Below, piece after piece: positions 9,033-21,613 of a DNA stretch of 64,000 bases. The position numbers were made by a program, and so were the translations under genes. Positions within the stretch are counted from its first letter, which is position 1. Every line of letters starts with the position of its first letter. Source of the DNA: Scedosporium boydii (taxonomy: Eukaryota > Ascomycota > Sordariomycetes > Microascales > Microascaceae); assembly GCA_002221725.1 (NCBI GenBank), contig NJFT01000045.1:124001-188000 (forward strand), read 5' to 3'. The notes beneath the pieces are model-generated. The model was not told where the DNA came from and made no database searches. It saw nothing but the letters and a program-made list of their open reading frames with translations.

Positions 9033-12000
9033 GGTGTCGAGGATGTTAGTTGCGAGGACCGGTTTACAATGGTCAGGGGATACTCGGAAGGTTGGCGAGT
9101 TACGGGGGGGGGGAGAGTGACGAAATTATCTTAGAAGGTAGGGATAGGATGGAAATGATTAAGGTGACAAGGAGAAAGAAGAGCCGCTGAAAAGTTGACT
9201 ATTATACGAGGACTGGGGAACAGAGGAGAAGAGAAAGTTGTTCTTGGGCACCGGGAGAATCGAGGGACACGAGCTCTCGTTTTGCTGTACCAACAGAAAC
9301 AGAGGACGAGGTGATTTAAATACAAATACCCCGAAGCTTAGTCCGTGGTCGGATCGCGAAATTCAATGGGCACGCTTAAATCCCATGCACAAGCTAACGA
9401 AAATGTGGAGAACTCTGGTTGCGAACCCATCGAAGCATCGAAGCTAAGCTCTCAATTTCCGCAAAATGCAGCAAAGAACATGATGGCGGGGCAAGGAAGG
9501 AGGGGCTTGGGTGTGGAGGTCTCAAGGTGGGGGAGGGCGTCAATTTGGATGTGGACGGGATGGACGGAATGCGCACGATCGTCATCGTTGCTCAACGACC
9601 CCATTGGCGATGGATCTGATTCTCAGTCTTTGGTTAGCATCCAACCAAACTTTGCCCTCTCAAAACCAAGACAGCGGACAGCGGCAGGGAAAATAACAAG
9701 CGCACACATGACCAAGTTTCTACCAATCTATGGCCGTGACGCAACTACGAAGTAGGCACACTGTAGGCTCTCCCATTCCAGCTTGCCCAATTGACCAATT
9801 GACCATGCATTCTGTCCAACAGACAATATTGAACACTTACATGAACGACTTCAGATAAAGATGCGGGGGAAAGCGTCTGCACAACCTGCAAGTGCGTGAG
9901 TATTGAGTTGCGGCAGTGATGGTATTGGCCATCGGCATTGCCTATTTTTTTTCTCTCACATGATTCGACCTCGTTTATCATGATGTGTAGGCTGGCCAGC
10001 TCGGTGATAGATGGTTTGCACTCCCCCTCCGAGTGACCGAGAGTGACAACAAGGCGAGTCACGCACCTTCTGCTCATGGGTGAAGAAAATTCTCCTCTTC
10101 CCCCTTTGGATCCTGGCAAGGTTAGTCCTGCCGAATGGCTAAGCAGCCATACAAAAAACCTACCGCGGTGCAACGTATTGACTAGACATGCAATGCCGCG
10201 ACGCTGTAAGTGAGTGGTGCGTGGGGAAGGGGGCCTGCGGTTGTTAGTCAATCTTGTCAATGCTGAGAACCGAGAACTCCGGTCCCATCTTCCCCTCACG
10301 TTGTGTCCGCTCTAAGACCCTGACTCAAGTAGCGTAGGGCCTAGGTCGATATCGGATCTGAGAGAGCGGGGGACGAAACCAAATCTCTCGGCTGAATAGA
10401 TACCTAAGTCGAGCGAGAATGAACCCTAGATTCCTAACTAGCAAAGGCTCCCTTCCTTTCTCTCTCTTGCGTCATACATAGTACAGCGTATCGAAGCATC
10501 AGTCTCCGCTGACTGCCAAGGCCAAGGCCAAAGGTCTCTGTCAAAGATTGACACGGGAAGTTTGCAATTGAGGGTGGATATTCGAAGTAAATCCAGGATT
10601 GATTCCTGTCGCTCAGAGCCGCGCTTAATCTTGAGTTGGTCAAATGCCCTCGCCGCCCCACCTGCTAGAGCTCCAAGGGCGAGGTGGGATTAGTGCGGAT
10701 GGTATCGAACCCACACCAACGGGCGGGGATCCTGGTGAGACTGTGAGACCTGGAGGCTTAGAGCTGAATTTAACCATCGACTTTATCCGGGCCAATCAAG
10801 GGTCACCCACATTCGCACACTAACCTCCTCGAAAAGCGACCCTCCCAGAGGGATCGAGAGCAGCTTTGGTGCTCGTTCCTCACATCTTGTTGAGGATCCT
10901 CCGCAACGCTAAGAGGATGGCCACCCATTGAGCAAAATGGAAGAAGTGAGGTGATATTTGCCTGAATTGAACTCCCCTCTAGCCAAGGAGAAAGGAGGTA
11001 TCAAACGGCGGGTCATCCGGTGGCGGTGAGGCAGAGAGTTGGAGTCGGTGAAGATGGGCCAGGCGGCAACTGGCCCTTCCTGCAAGTTGGTCGGCGTGAT
11101 AACTACTTGGAAAATTTGAATTTGGAATGCACCGATGATGTGTCATCAATAAGAGGAGTGGGAGTACATCTTGATATGCTGGGAAAGATTGATGAATGAT
11201 GAACTATTGATTTATTTGGCCGAGGATACTACCAAGCAGGACCAAGACTAAGGTCTTTGACTCGTCGCCTAGATGCATAAGGTAATGAGGGAGCGAGGGA
11301 GCTTGACATTTGCGATGGCAGCGAAATTGGACCAGCACAGATCAAGCAGCGTACTAGGGGGGTACGTCGACGAGTTTCGTTTGATCAATAATGTGAGAAA
11401 GCACCTGGCCACATGCAAAACACCACCAGGCTGCGCAAAACGCAGAGGTGCTGGCCTCGTTGATCCATATAAAGTACGAAGTACGAATACACTGCACTAT
11501 CCTGGCTGGTTGAGGAAGTTACAAAGTACGTTGCATGCACGAAGTACGAAGTAGATCAATTGCGATGTAACTAGACCACTGTGGTCTAAATATGATCTCG
11601 TAACTCGGATTCTTAAGATTGCGACTTGTCTTCGTGGTCTCATCGTTTGCACATTCGTGCAAGCGTGGTTCATTGGCACCGAGAGCACGGTAGGCGTGAG
11701 TCGACTAATTCTGGTAGGGAACCAAGTCCCAGAGAAACTGGTGTATATCACAGTGGTGTGCGAAGTATGTATGTAGGTGGGCCAGCACGAATTAATATTG
11801 CAAAAAAACTAGTGCGCTCGCAGGGGATGACAGCCTGCCGCAGGAATGTTCCTGGCCCCGAAGACCAGGCCCACAGCGGTGGCTATCTAGTCCGCAAAAG
11901 GCAAATTTCAGAGCTGCTGGCAATTCGGTGACTGCGGCAGGTACCCTGGTCCTCCCGCCCACTTGCCCCAGCAACTTCTACTCCTTACTTTGTAACTGGC

Positions 12001-15000
12001 GTGCTTCATAGAAAGTACGACTTGGCTTCTACGAAGTACCTCAGTAAACTTCATGATGTTAATACGAAGTACTGAGTATGAGGCTAGGATAGAGGAATTT
12101 GCGTAGACAGGGGTCATGGACCAATTGATCAATTGATACTTCATAAAGAGACCAGACTCCACGAAGTATGAAGTACTTCGTAATAATGGCAGCATTAATG
12201 AAAGTCAAAGGTGTGTTTTGAATTAGTCTATCTCTGCCCCCTAGTCGACGGACGGTACTCAGGGTTGTGAAGCAGTTTACTTCGTACGATTTGCATGGTA
12301 TCGAGAACCGAGAGGTTGGTAGCATAATACTCGCAGACGCAAAGGTCAGGGGCAGCCCGGTCCTTCCTAATTCGTACATATGTTGAGGAGGGGGCATTCA
12401 TCAATATTGTAGGTTGATGTTCAATCTTGATGATCAGCATTAGCCGTTGCCCTCCTCGCCAAGCCCACAGAGCGTCGGAGTTTACACATTGAACATTGAA
12501 TGCTCACCCGAGACTAATTGTCCACGCTCGAACCCACGCCGTTGTCTTATCTTCCTCAAGATCATACGAAGTGACGGCGGAGCTGCAACGGCAGGAAGGA
12601 GTCGAAGTACTTTGCCCAAGTTTTCCTCCATTTAGAGAGAGTGCCCCCTTTTTTTTCTGCCTGTGATGAATATGAGGTTGCAGATGGACCGACCTATGAC
12701 CGTTACCCTGGGCCAGAGGTCATTTGCATCGAGGAATCTTCCCTGCAAATCGCCCTAAATATCGGCCCCCACACTCCATCTCAGTCGTTATCGCCCGAGA
12801 AAGAGTCGTAAGAGTCCCCCAAATCCCAACCAACTGCATTATTGGTCTCCGCTTTCATGTTTAACGATCTGCACGCTGCCTCTTTCACCTTGGAGAAGTG
12901 GCGCAAACACCGCCTGTCTCAGTGGTTGGTTGGGACACTGACATCTCTTCGTCCCGAGTCCTCGGTCGCTCCGACTTCGTACAATCCGAAGTGTACAGTG
13001 GTGTCCTTCGTACGCGTCTCTCCAACCCTCCATATCCTGGCTGACAGCAGGGTGAGTTCTAGAACCATGCTGGTTAGACACTAGGGCACGAGCTCGATGT
13101 TGATTGGATCATCAACCAAGACACGGGCGCTGGCGGTCCGCTCCGCGGGAGATTAGTGGAGTTAGCTTGTTCTGAGGACTCTGAGGAGTGTTATGATCTG
13201 CTCCGCCTTCTTATTTCTCTCTCTTTGTTGCACCCAAGGACGTGGCTGCCAAGCCGACCAGGATCGTGACGCAAGAGCGACAAGGTTAGGGTTAGTGTCT
13301 ACATGTAACTACGAAATAGGTTATGAAAACAGGCCTGCTTCCTGTGTATATTAACAATGATTGTTCCCATCCATCGCTCCCGAGGACCTCAGCGGATCTG
13401 GCGTACCCTGGCCAAAATGTCTTGTTTAGTCTTAGACCGAACCAACGAGGTGGTTCGCCTTTGCTATTAATATGATGGCTAGGGCCACTAATGCAGGCGA
13501 TAATCCTTCAAGCCAAGTGGACGAGACTACGAGGTACTTCGTGCTAGATGGGAGAGGGGCATGTGGTGCTTCGCGACCCAAATCTTCATTTTTGGCTTGG
13601 CCTTGGGCTGAAGATTTGTGAGTTTCTCGGCATTATCTGCAATCAGGAACGGAGAACAATGCACTGCAATTACCGAGATGCTTCGCGCTAGGGGGACCTT
13701 CAGATGGGGCGGATCTCCCCAACAGTCGGGTTATCAACAACGGGAAATTAATTTACCTGTCAGCTACGAGAGCATCTCAGGTCAAATTTGCTGTCAATCA
13801 CTCCCTCTTGAAGTGGAAAAAAACCTGGAGACGGCCTGTGGCAATAACCTATCTCCCACCCCTGTCTGTCCTTCCAAGAATTTGGAACTAGCCTGGCAGG
13901 ACATGCCCGGTAGGTCAAGGACGCCTTTGGACCGCAGCATCTCGCACCACACTTGCAGACACTTACGAAATGAAATTCTCACAATCATATCTATCATATA
14001 GGTACTTTATACTAAGCGCTACCCGACAGCCCGGGACAATGGCACATCTGTCCTTTTTCGGGCAAGTTATTTACGCGAGGTTCCATAATAATGGCCCGCA
14101 GGAGCTGCACCTTTTTGTTCCCCGGTCGGGACGCCATGCTGGCATCCCTCGGACTGGGATGGTGTCCTCCATTAGCTCCCTTGGGCTAGTAGTGTATGGC
14201 GTTCTTCCTTCGCTCCCTCGAGTGTTTGAGAGAGATGAGAGACAACCCCAGGATTGTGGCACTGGACTTCGTTGGTAGAAGTATTGGATATAGATACATA
14301 TATGATCTGACATCCTTGGCTGGCCTCAGCTGCCAGAATGACAGAAGGGAGGGTCGTATTTGTGCGACCTGAGCAAAATGACTGAGAGTGAGATATCCCG
14401 GACAACAATCTGCTTCGTACAAGCAGTGTAAAACGAACGGAGCCGAACCTGCTACGGCTGCAGAAGTGGTGGAACTTTTGGGGGTCGCTGCAGATTAACA
14501 GGACTATTGCTCTTCAACCTCTGTGTCATGTTTCGACGAGTGCCAGGGCGCCTTTACCCCTGTCCGACCCATCCCACTGGGTTGGGATTCGCCTTTGATA
14601 TGCTACCCGACTCTCTGTTTCCTCCCTTGCATAGGCCCGGTTTCGAGGCGCATCTCTCAGAACCTCGTTGGCCCATTCACGCTTTCCACCCCTGGGTTCC
14701 TAACCGGATTCAGCTCGGGCCACGCTAGGTTACATATCTACCTGCATTTGCCCTAATTTAACACTCACGGAAAGCCCACCGTGTTGGTAAGTGGATAATC
14801 CTGGAATTTGAAGGGCATTCTAACCTACCATGGAGGTAAGATTCTGCCTCCCGGCTCCGTGATGGGTGCCTACCCGCTCTGCTGGGTTTTGGGGAAGTGA
14901 AGGTACACAGCGAGGTACTGAAATGTACGAAGAGGATGAGCGGGGAGCCAGCCTATTGATGGTCAGGCGTAGGTAGTTTAGTTGTACTTGGAGTCCCAGG

Positions 15001-15220
15001 ATCTCATTTCCACTTTTTGAAATCCCCATGTCCCTGGGACGAGGAGGCGGAAGTAAAAGAAAATTCAACGAAACGTCCATTCTGTTTCTCTATTTCGATA
15101 CTATGGACCGCTTGGGGCTAGTGTTGTCCGCGTCGATGGTATAAGTGGAGGAGGCCCTCCCCTTCCCACAATAGTATTCCCGACACCTCGTAATATCCCA
15201 GACCCCATCATTCTCTGAAC
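9033..15220. other. 6.2-kb gene-poor region
   Basis: The first few hundred bases are the promoter and leader of xylitol dehydrogenase. A GGCTAA hexamer, the core of fungal xylanase-regulator sites, lies at 10137-10142, too far away to assign. The rest has only short frames without family signals. TACGAAGTA/TACTTCGTA motifs cluster at 11471-12285, many per kilobase. A single degenerate copy of the 40-bp repeat lies near 12741-12765. Weak frames at 13618-14001 and 14507-14756 were not judged coding. Confidence 0.5.
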
Positions 15221-16182
15221 ATGGATCCTCAGCTAAACGCAATTGGCCTGCACTGGCCCGACGACTCAAGGTTAGTCTCTGACCAAAGCTCTTGCTCCCC
15301 ATCAGAATGGCAACTAACTGGGAGCATGTTATATAGCTTCCTGGTACCGATGCCTCGTGATGCGGAATTCGAGCTAGACTATTCACGAAGCGGTTCGCCG
15401 TATTCGTCTATCAGCCTTGACAACCGACCCGATGGCGTCGAGGGGTGGGCCCTGCCCCTCGGCGGCTGCGGCGCAGCCGCCCTGACGGGTGCGACGTTGG
15501 GCTCATATTCCACTGACCACTGTGCGAGCCTCCACCGATATCTGACGGAGCCTCGCCGGGATGAGATGAGAGCCCTCGGTCTCCTCACCGACGCTGTTAA
15601 CAATCGTCCGCAACTTCCATCCGACCTGAGGAGTTACCTCCGCTATGCGGATTCCTCTCATCTCGACATCAGCGTTTGTTCTCCAAAGCTGAGTGATGAT
15701 GACAGTTGGTCGGCCGCTGCCGAGGTGGATTTCCCGGCTAGTCCTATGGAGAGATACATCTATACGAAGGAGCCCCACGAGATCGTGGCTCTCGGACTTC
15801 GATATGGCGACAATGCAGCACCTGAGCAAGCAGCATCACCCTGCTCGGACGAGTCTATATCTCTTTTAGCGCCATCTCTAGCAGGTGACGAACACTCACC
15901 ACCTTCTGATAAGTTGATTGCCGATCCAGAGGCGGACAGTCTTGGCGCTCCACCCTTCTTCGATCAGAATGTAAAGGATGTTATGGCAAAGATACGCCGG
16001 TAAGTGTTTCCTGGCCAAGGTAGGTTTTCCGAGTAATGTGCTAATATACAGGTGTCCTTTTCTCCAGGTATAGGGTCTACGGTATCCGGGGGTCGGGAGT
16101 CCCAGCCAAGGAGTGGTCAGCTCGCTTGAGAAAGCGTGGCGAGACAGGAAAAATTGGCAAAATGGGAATTAGCAAGCGATAA
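15221..16182 (+). CDS. hypothetical protein, three exons
   Basis: The exons are 15221-15270, 15337-15999 and 16068-16182, giving 275 residues. Intron 1 (66 nt) starts GTTAGT, contains CTAAC and ends TATATAG; it has no stop and a length divisible by three, so retention would insert 22 residues. Intron 2 starts GTAAGT, has CTAAT and ends CTCCAG; an earlier ATACAG would give a truncated end. The product is acidic and Ser-rich in the middle, and ends in a very basic segment with SARLRKRGETGKIGK. There is no signal peptide or membrane segment. Its exon-intron structure supports a real gene, but I recognise no family. The basic tail could contact nucleic acid, which is speculation. Confidence 0.6.
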
Positions 16183-17319
16183 AAGCCGCAGTAGGAGCGA
16201 CGCGATGGTCTTGAGGTGATGTTAGCAGGATTCGGGCTGCTATCTGGATAATCGATTGTAATGTCTATAAGTTGTGTATGATTATTAACCTTTTAATTCT
16301 GTTGAGCTTTGAGGATGGATTTAATAGAGGTACTGGTTCCTTCCCGTCCTGTTCCGAGGACATTGCATCAGTACATCGATTATTCTAGTAACAGAGTATG
16401 TTCTTAAGCACACAATTGAAGCTCCAGCTGTGCTCTAATTGCATAGAACAGAAAAGGAAGAAAAAAGACATCAATAAGAATATGGGGAGAGTCGGAGTCG
16501 GAGGCAGATGGCGTTCATTTAGGAACGAAAAGAAAGAAGCGCAGGCTACACTCCCACACCCACTAAGCCGAGGGACGAACCTTCACGACGCAATCGCTTT
16601 AAGATGCTGGAGCTAAGACATTTACTTCGTAGTACAGAACCAAAAAAAAAAAAGAGCCTCAATCTCCGGGTCGCAGGCGGTGAGGTTGCTGTCGGCTCCT
16701 TATTTTCTCTTTTTTGTTCTTTCTCTTTGAGCCGAGCGGGAGGGGAGCGCGCCGTTGGCGCTAGGAAAGCATTGACTGAGGGTACATAGACAGCAATGTG
16801 GAGCGGGCTTGACTTTGGCGACTAGGCAGTTTAGTACGCTCAATTTGATATGCAGACTTGTGCTAGGTGGTCGGTATCTGTGGCTTTCCAGAACCCTCAA
16901 GACCCTTCAATGGGTGGGGGAATCAGAGCAAGCGATGTGGCCTTAGACTCGCTTGGCCACCTCCCCCCAAACTTCGTCCCGTGCTCATATCCGTTCCTCG
17001 GTCCCTACGCAAATGAGAATGAGATAGGCCTTAGACATACCCTACCACGTCGTCGTGCAATTCATCTGATTCTTGAAGAGGCCAATGAGGAGGATTGGTT
17101 CTGAACATCTCGGAAAGACTCGTCCTCACTGTCTACCTACTCCTAGTCCTCGCCACCACGTCGATGGCTATCGTTAATGCCCAGGATGGGGACTTCGGCG
17201 CAGAAGAAATCTGCTCCCGCAAGTAAACCACGACAAGCTACATGGGATGGGTAGGCTTAGACGCAGTGGTAAACAACACACTGATCATCATAACATCACT
17301 TATCCAAGACACCATGGCT
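16183..17319. other. intergenic between hypothetical gene and NLR
   Basis: Two genes converge here. A frame at 16850-17104 is open but has no family signal or gene structure. A TACTTCGTAGTAC motif lies at about 16621. Nothing else is seen. Confidence 0.45.
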
Positions 17320-20300
17320 TCAAGAGCCGCCGTCAGATCCGCTCGTACCTCGTTGAGGCCTTAGCCGTTCAACCCACGCCTTTACTTGGCTCACCAAAAG
17401 TTCCCCTACCGTCAGCCCTTCCATCTCCAAACACAATTTGTGACTCAATTCCTTTATTTTTTCACTTAGCTCCTTCATGGCCTTCGAGTCACCCTCTAGG
17501 CTAGAGTACGGCAGGTTTACATCTACATCAATGGCCATTTGGAGGTGCTCCTTCATGCCGCCGAGATCGGCGAGGTAGCGCGGCGGCTCGTCTTCCAGGG
17601 CCCCTACGTAGAGTGTGATTAGCTCACGGGCCCTTTCTACAAGAATCCAAGTGCCTTCCGCGATGGCCTCAATACGGCTCAACAAGGTACGGGTTGTCGT
17701 TTCGTACTCGGCGGACACCTTGGAAAGCGCCGTCAATAGTGTCCGAATAGGATGGCTGGCCGGAAGTCTCGAAGACCACTGTAACTGAGCTCTCACGACC
17801 TCTTGGTCTATAGTGAAGCGGTTGTCTCGGATTTGGGCCGCCCAGCCCACGAATTCCCGATGCCTCTGCTCGTAAGCGGCGACGAGGTCCTTACAGGACG
17901 ACCAGAGTGCTAGCCAGTCTTTCTGGGCTTCAATATTTAAGTCGAGGGTAGACTTTAGCTCGGCCGTAAACCGCCCCGACTTGGCGATGGCTTCTCTCAG
18001 AACCGCCGACGCCTCGTCAAATTTCGCCTGGCGCAGGAGTGAGTGCGCTAGTGTATCTATGATATTAATGACGCAGGATGCTTCATCGCCCACTGTTTTC
18101 TGGTGCATGTCTAAGGATATCCCGAGCACAAAGGAGGCCTCACGCAGGCTAGCGCTTTCGAATAGAAACTCCCCCACGTACTGGAGCTGAGCTAGTAGGC
18201 TAAGCCGCTCGAGGGTGCTTGTCCGCAACTGGCTAACGGCGAAAATGTTCTGTTTTACGTGCGGGCCCAGCCGCCGTCCAGCCTGCCGACCCGAGCCTAG
18301 GACCGAGATGGCGTTACAGAGGAGCTGGAGGGCCGCAAAGGCATACTGCTTGGTCACTTGGGTATCGCTTATCCGGCCATGACACCATGCGTGGACCAAC
18401 CCATGCATAGAGTAGGACTGGTCCACTTCACTCCAATGAAGCATGGAGTATTTCTCAAGCAGTGAAAGCATCTCCTCGATATCGCTGGCGGTGGCGTTGT
18501 CCTGCAGTCCGATGGCCAAATACCAAGGGTATTCTGATTGCATTGGGGCGGTATTGGGTGTAGCAGCGTCGAAGACGAAGAGGTCAAGGAATATTTGTCG
18601 GTTATCGAGGAACGCCAGAAGGGTGAGGAGATGGCATGCTGCTGGTGAGCGGTGGTGTATGGCCTGGTATGATGTCTCCCACGCTGTCATGACACTATGC
18701 GCGTACATGTCATTGAGCTTGTTCGGCTGCCTCTGGAGCAGCTGGTGCTTTCGTTGCAAATACTCCTGGAGATACTGGGACAGATCGGAGTGTAGCCTGG
18801 GAACCGTAGAAACGTACGATCCCGCGATCGAAATCGCAAGAGCCAGGAAGTCCAACGCCGCCACAATCTGTTCCACTTCGGCTCGAGCCTGGTCGCCTCG
18901 CTGCGAAAGCTGTATGTTGGCATTTTTTGCAGAACAGGCCCACCGCCTCCTCATGTTCAAGCCTTCCGACTTGCACACTGTCAAAGGTTGAGAAGTTCCT
19001 GATGTTCTGGTTCCTGCTCGTAACAATGACGTGGACATTGGAAGACCGGGGGATGTATAGGGCTAAGTTGATAAAGTTGCGGTCCTCGCTATCTAGCTCG
19101 TCGGCACCATCAAAGATTATCAGCCACTTGCCCACCCTGTCGCTGAACCATGTAAGGACAGCTACTCTAGCCTTTTCTGCGGTCACTAGCTCACCCGGTG
19201 ACTTTTCCGCAGGAAGGGACTCGTATATCTCACGGAAGCACTTTTCGACTGATGTAGGGTCCTGCGCGGCGATCCAGAATGTCGCGTTGTAGTCGCCTCC
19301 GTGCTGCTGCAAATAGCTCAGAGCCAGCTGAGATTTCCCAACACCGCCCATGCCCCATATGCCAACTTTCCTTGGGTTCCTGCTTCGTATGTCATCGGTC
19401 GCCCGCCAGAGCTGCTCTTTCAGTTGACCGAGGAGTTTCTCTCGTGGGACAAAGGCCTTCACAGGTGCCAGAGCGTGAGCTGGATAGCTGGGTAATTTGC
19501 TCTCCGATGCGTCCCTGACGACTACACGAAGAATTGTTATCAAACTATATTGAAGAACGCCACGGAAGTCATTACCGTGATGCAAGCCATCATTGGTTGA
19601 ACTTGGAACAGCAGGTAAAATGGGGCTACGAACTATTCATGGCATGCCTCCTCAGCCTCTTTATTTTCCCGCAGACATTTTTATAGTTTGTATCCTCCCT
19701 GTGCCGAAACTTGACCATTCCTACGTGATTGGCGTGAATAGGTAGCGATGTCTCCTTGTCGTAACCAATTTTGGAGGACATCTCATCGACAACCTATGAT
19801 AATAAGCAAAGTCAGTGTAAGTAGCCAAGTATATATATCTTCAGCAGCGGACGTGGATCTACCTTTTGTCCCAGTTTACTGTCTGTCTCGGTCTCGTAGT
19901 ACGTGTATATCTCGAGACGCCTCTCGGTCCACAGGCTCGTCGACCGGAAATCGTCCGCCAGGTCGCAGAGCTCGTCCGAGTGTGTCCGGAGGGCGTCGTC
20001 TATCTTGGGCGGGATCTTGACGAGAGCCACGCTCGCGAACATCTTGAGGAGCTGAACGCGGAGCTGCTGGCCAGCACCGCTACCCAAGTGCGGAGTACCG
20101 AAGAAGACGATGGCCTTGGTCGCGTTGTAGACCAGGTGCCAGTCACCCTTCTTCGTGATGACAGCCTTTCCGGCCTCGACGAGCGCCTATTCCGTGACAT
20201 GTTAAAACTCCGATGCCGTAGAATCGGGGGTTTTCAAAGAGTTTTGCAACAAGCAGACAGACCTGTTTAATTACTAGCCCTCCCAAACTATGTCCAACAA

Positions 20301-20720
20301 AGATTAACGGGCGGTTCAGCTCCTTTCGAGGATGTCAGCGTCAAATCTAGGCCGAAATCTATCGCTAAGTCAAAGGATACAGGGATGGTATACCTGATCC
20401 TCCTCTCTTTCATCCACGAGGGCGCCAAGTAGTCCCCTAGCGTAGTCTTTGATGCGACTAAGGTTGGTAGAGAAGCCCTGATCGGTATCGGCGTTATATC
20501 CGAACAACATCACGCGGGCGTCGGAGATATCCTTTCGAAGCTCCCACGGCCAGAACAAGCCCTCGTCATGTTTCCATGTCTTCTCGGGAGAACCGCCGAG
20601 TCCGTGGAGTATAACAATGCTACAGGAGATGGTTAACGACACTGGTTATATGGGCCATCTTCATGGGATCTCCCGTACTCAACCACACTTTCGAGACCAC
20701 CGCAGAGGATGGTGATTCCG
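17320..20720 (-). CDS. NLR: SesB-like alpha/beta-hydrolase, NB-ARC, helical tail (frameshifted)
   Basis: This is a fungal NLR-type protein; relatives act in non-self recognition and cell death. Modelled exons are 20679-20720 (5' end unresolved), 20394-20619, 20263-20322, 19863-20186, 19630-19793 and 17320-19514. The first part is a lipase-like hydrolase: DIVILHGLGGS, the nucleophile elbow GHSLGG, and FFGTPHLGSG. The NB-ARC follows, with a Walker A GMGGVGKSQ, a Walker B LIIFDGADE, HVIVTSRN, and a GLPL-like LDFLALAIS. A C-terminal region of about 480 residues is mostly helical and only loosely TPR-like. The frame breaks once: at the A6 run at 18923-18928 the reading shifts by one base between GLFCK and NANIQ, with domain similarity continuing on the other side. 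The exon 3 acceptor (GAAAG) is non-canonical. The true start lies upstream of 20720. Confidence 0.8.
18923..18928 (-). other. one-base frameshift in an A6 run of the NLR gene
   Basis: On the coding strand the run AAAAAA follows GGCCTGTTCTGC. Upstream NB-ARC similarity is in one frame (HEEAVGLFCK). Downstream similarity, including LDFLALAISIAGSYVS, is in the frame reached by removing one A. The final exon is 2195 nt, one more than a whole number of codons given its entry phase. A natural mutation, an assembly error in the homopolymer, or slippage can all explain this. Confidence 0.8.
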
Positions 20721-21613
20721 CTGCGGTGGATATCGGGGGGCTCTCAGTTCCAGAGGGGTCTTGGGAAGAATTTGGGGCGGCCTGGTGACGAGGGGGGACG
20801 TTAGCAAGGGAAGCCACAAACAATCTCAAACAACGAAGCTTATTAAATAGATAACCGAAGACTTAACCATACCATAGTTCACGGGTAAGATGATCTATCC
20901 TGGAACAGGGTTGGCAGAATTGAAGAATCGAGAGTCGGGGTTCTGGACATGGCCGTTTTCAGCTTTTATGACTCTGGTAAGCGCCGAGATGAAGGCTGGA
21001 GAACGCACAACCGGTGGAAAGGGCTTTCCCATAGGTCGCCTGGTCTCTAAAGATCAATGTCCTGCATATGCCAAGATTATTTATCGACACAGCCTCCAAG
21101 GCCTGGTTCTCCATCTCGCACCACACCCTCATAAGTCGCCTCGAGGCTCTCACTAACCACACACTGATCCCACTAGGCACCACCCTTATGTAATAGGTCC
21201 ATGCACATCTTCTGGCCACCCTAAATTTCAACAGCCCGAACAGCCACCACCGTCTTCAATCAATTGATCAATCAATTACTTCTACAGCCCTTACAACTTT
21301 GATACACTAAAGCTCTTGAACCATCACCTTAGATGTCGCTGTTTCCATCAGATGTGGTTTCTTCTTCCAAATCATTCACCACCACCCTTCCGATGCCACG
21401 AAAAATATCTTCCAAGCTGCCCACTGCGGCCCTTTCGTAATATCTGCAAGCATATAAGCAAAACACAGCTCCCTGGGACAGCTACCCCTGGCAGCCCAAA
21501 CTGCATGCCCGACAAACCCCTCCATCACGAACCCTTCTGATCAGTCTCGTTTACCACTCCACTTTCTTTAATCTATCTCATTTTATGTGCTGCGCATTGG
21601 CAGCCAGTACACA
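20721..21613. other. region between divergent NLR and UVRAG-like genes
   Basis: It must contain the missing 5' exon or exons of the NLR gene, because the frame entering 20720 meets a stop upstream without an ATG. A frame at 20760-20829 preceded by a CACCAG acceptor is one candidate. The remainder, 20890-21600, serves as promoter for the plus-strand gene and holds no supported ORF. Confidence 0.4.

Noticed and set aside
10137..10142. GGCTAA as a xylanase-regulator site for xylitol dehydrogenase
   Set aside because: It is more than 1 kb upstream of the start and a hexamer is expected by chance; no cluster of sites is seen.
10690..10730. Possible degenerate tRNA T-arm (GGTATCGAACCCACACC)
   Set aside because: The stem has mismatches and no acceptor or anticodon stem can be drawn.
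13618..14001. 127-residue plus-strand frame
   Set aside because: No domain, no splice context, and composition similar to flanking non-coding DNA.
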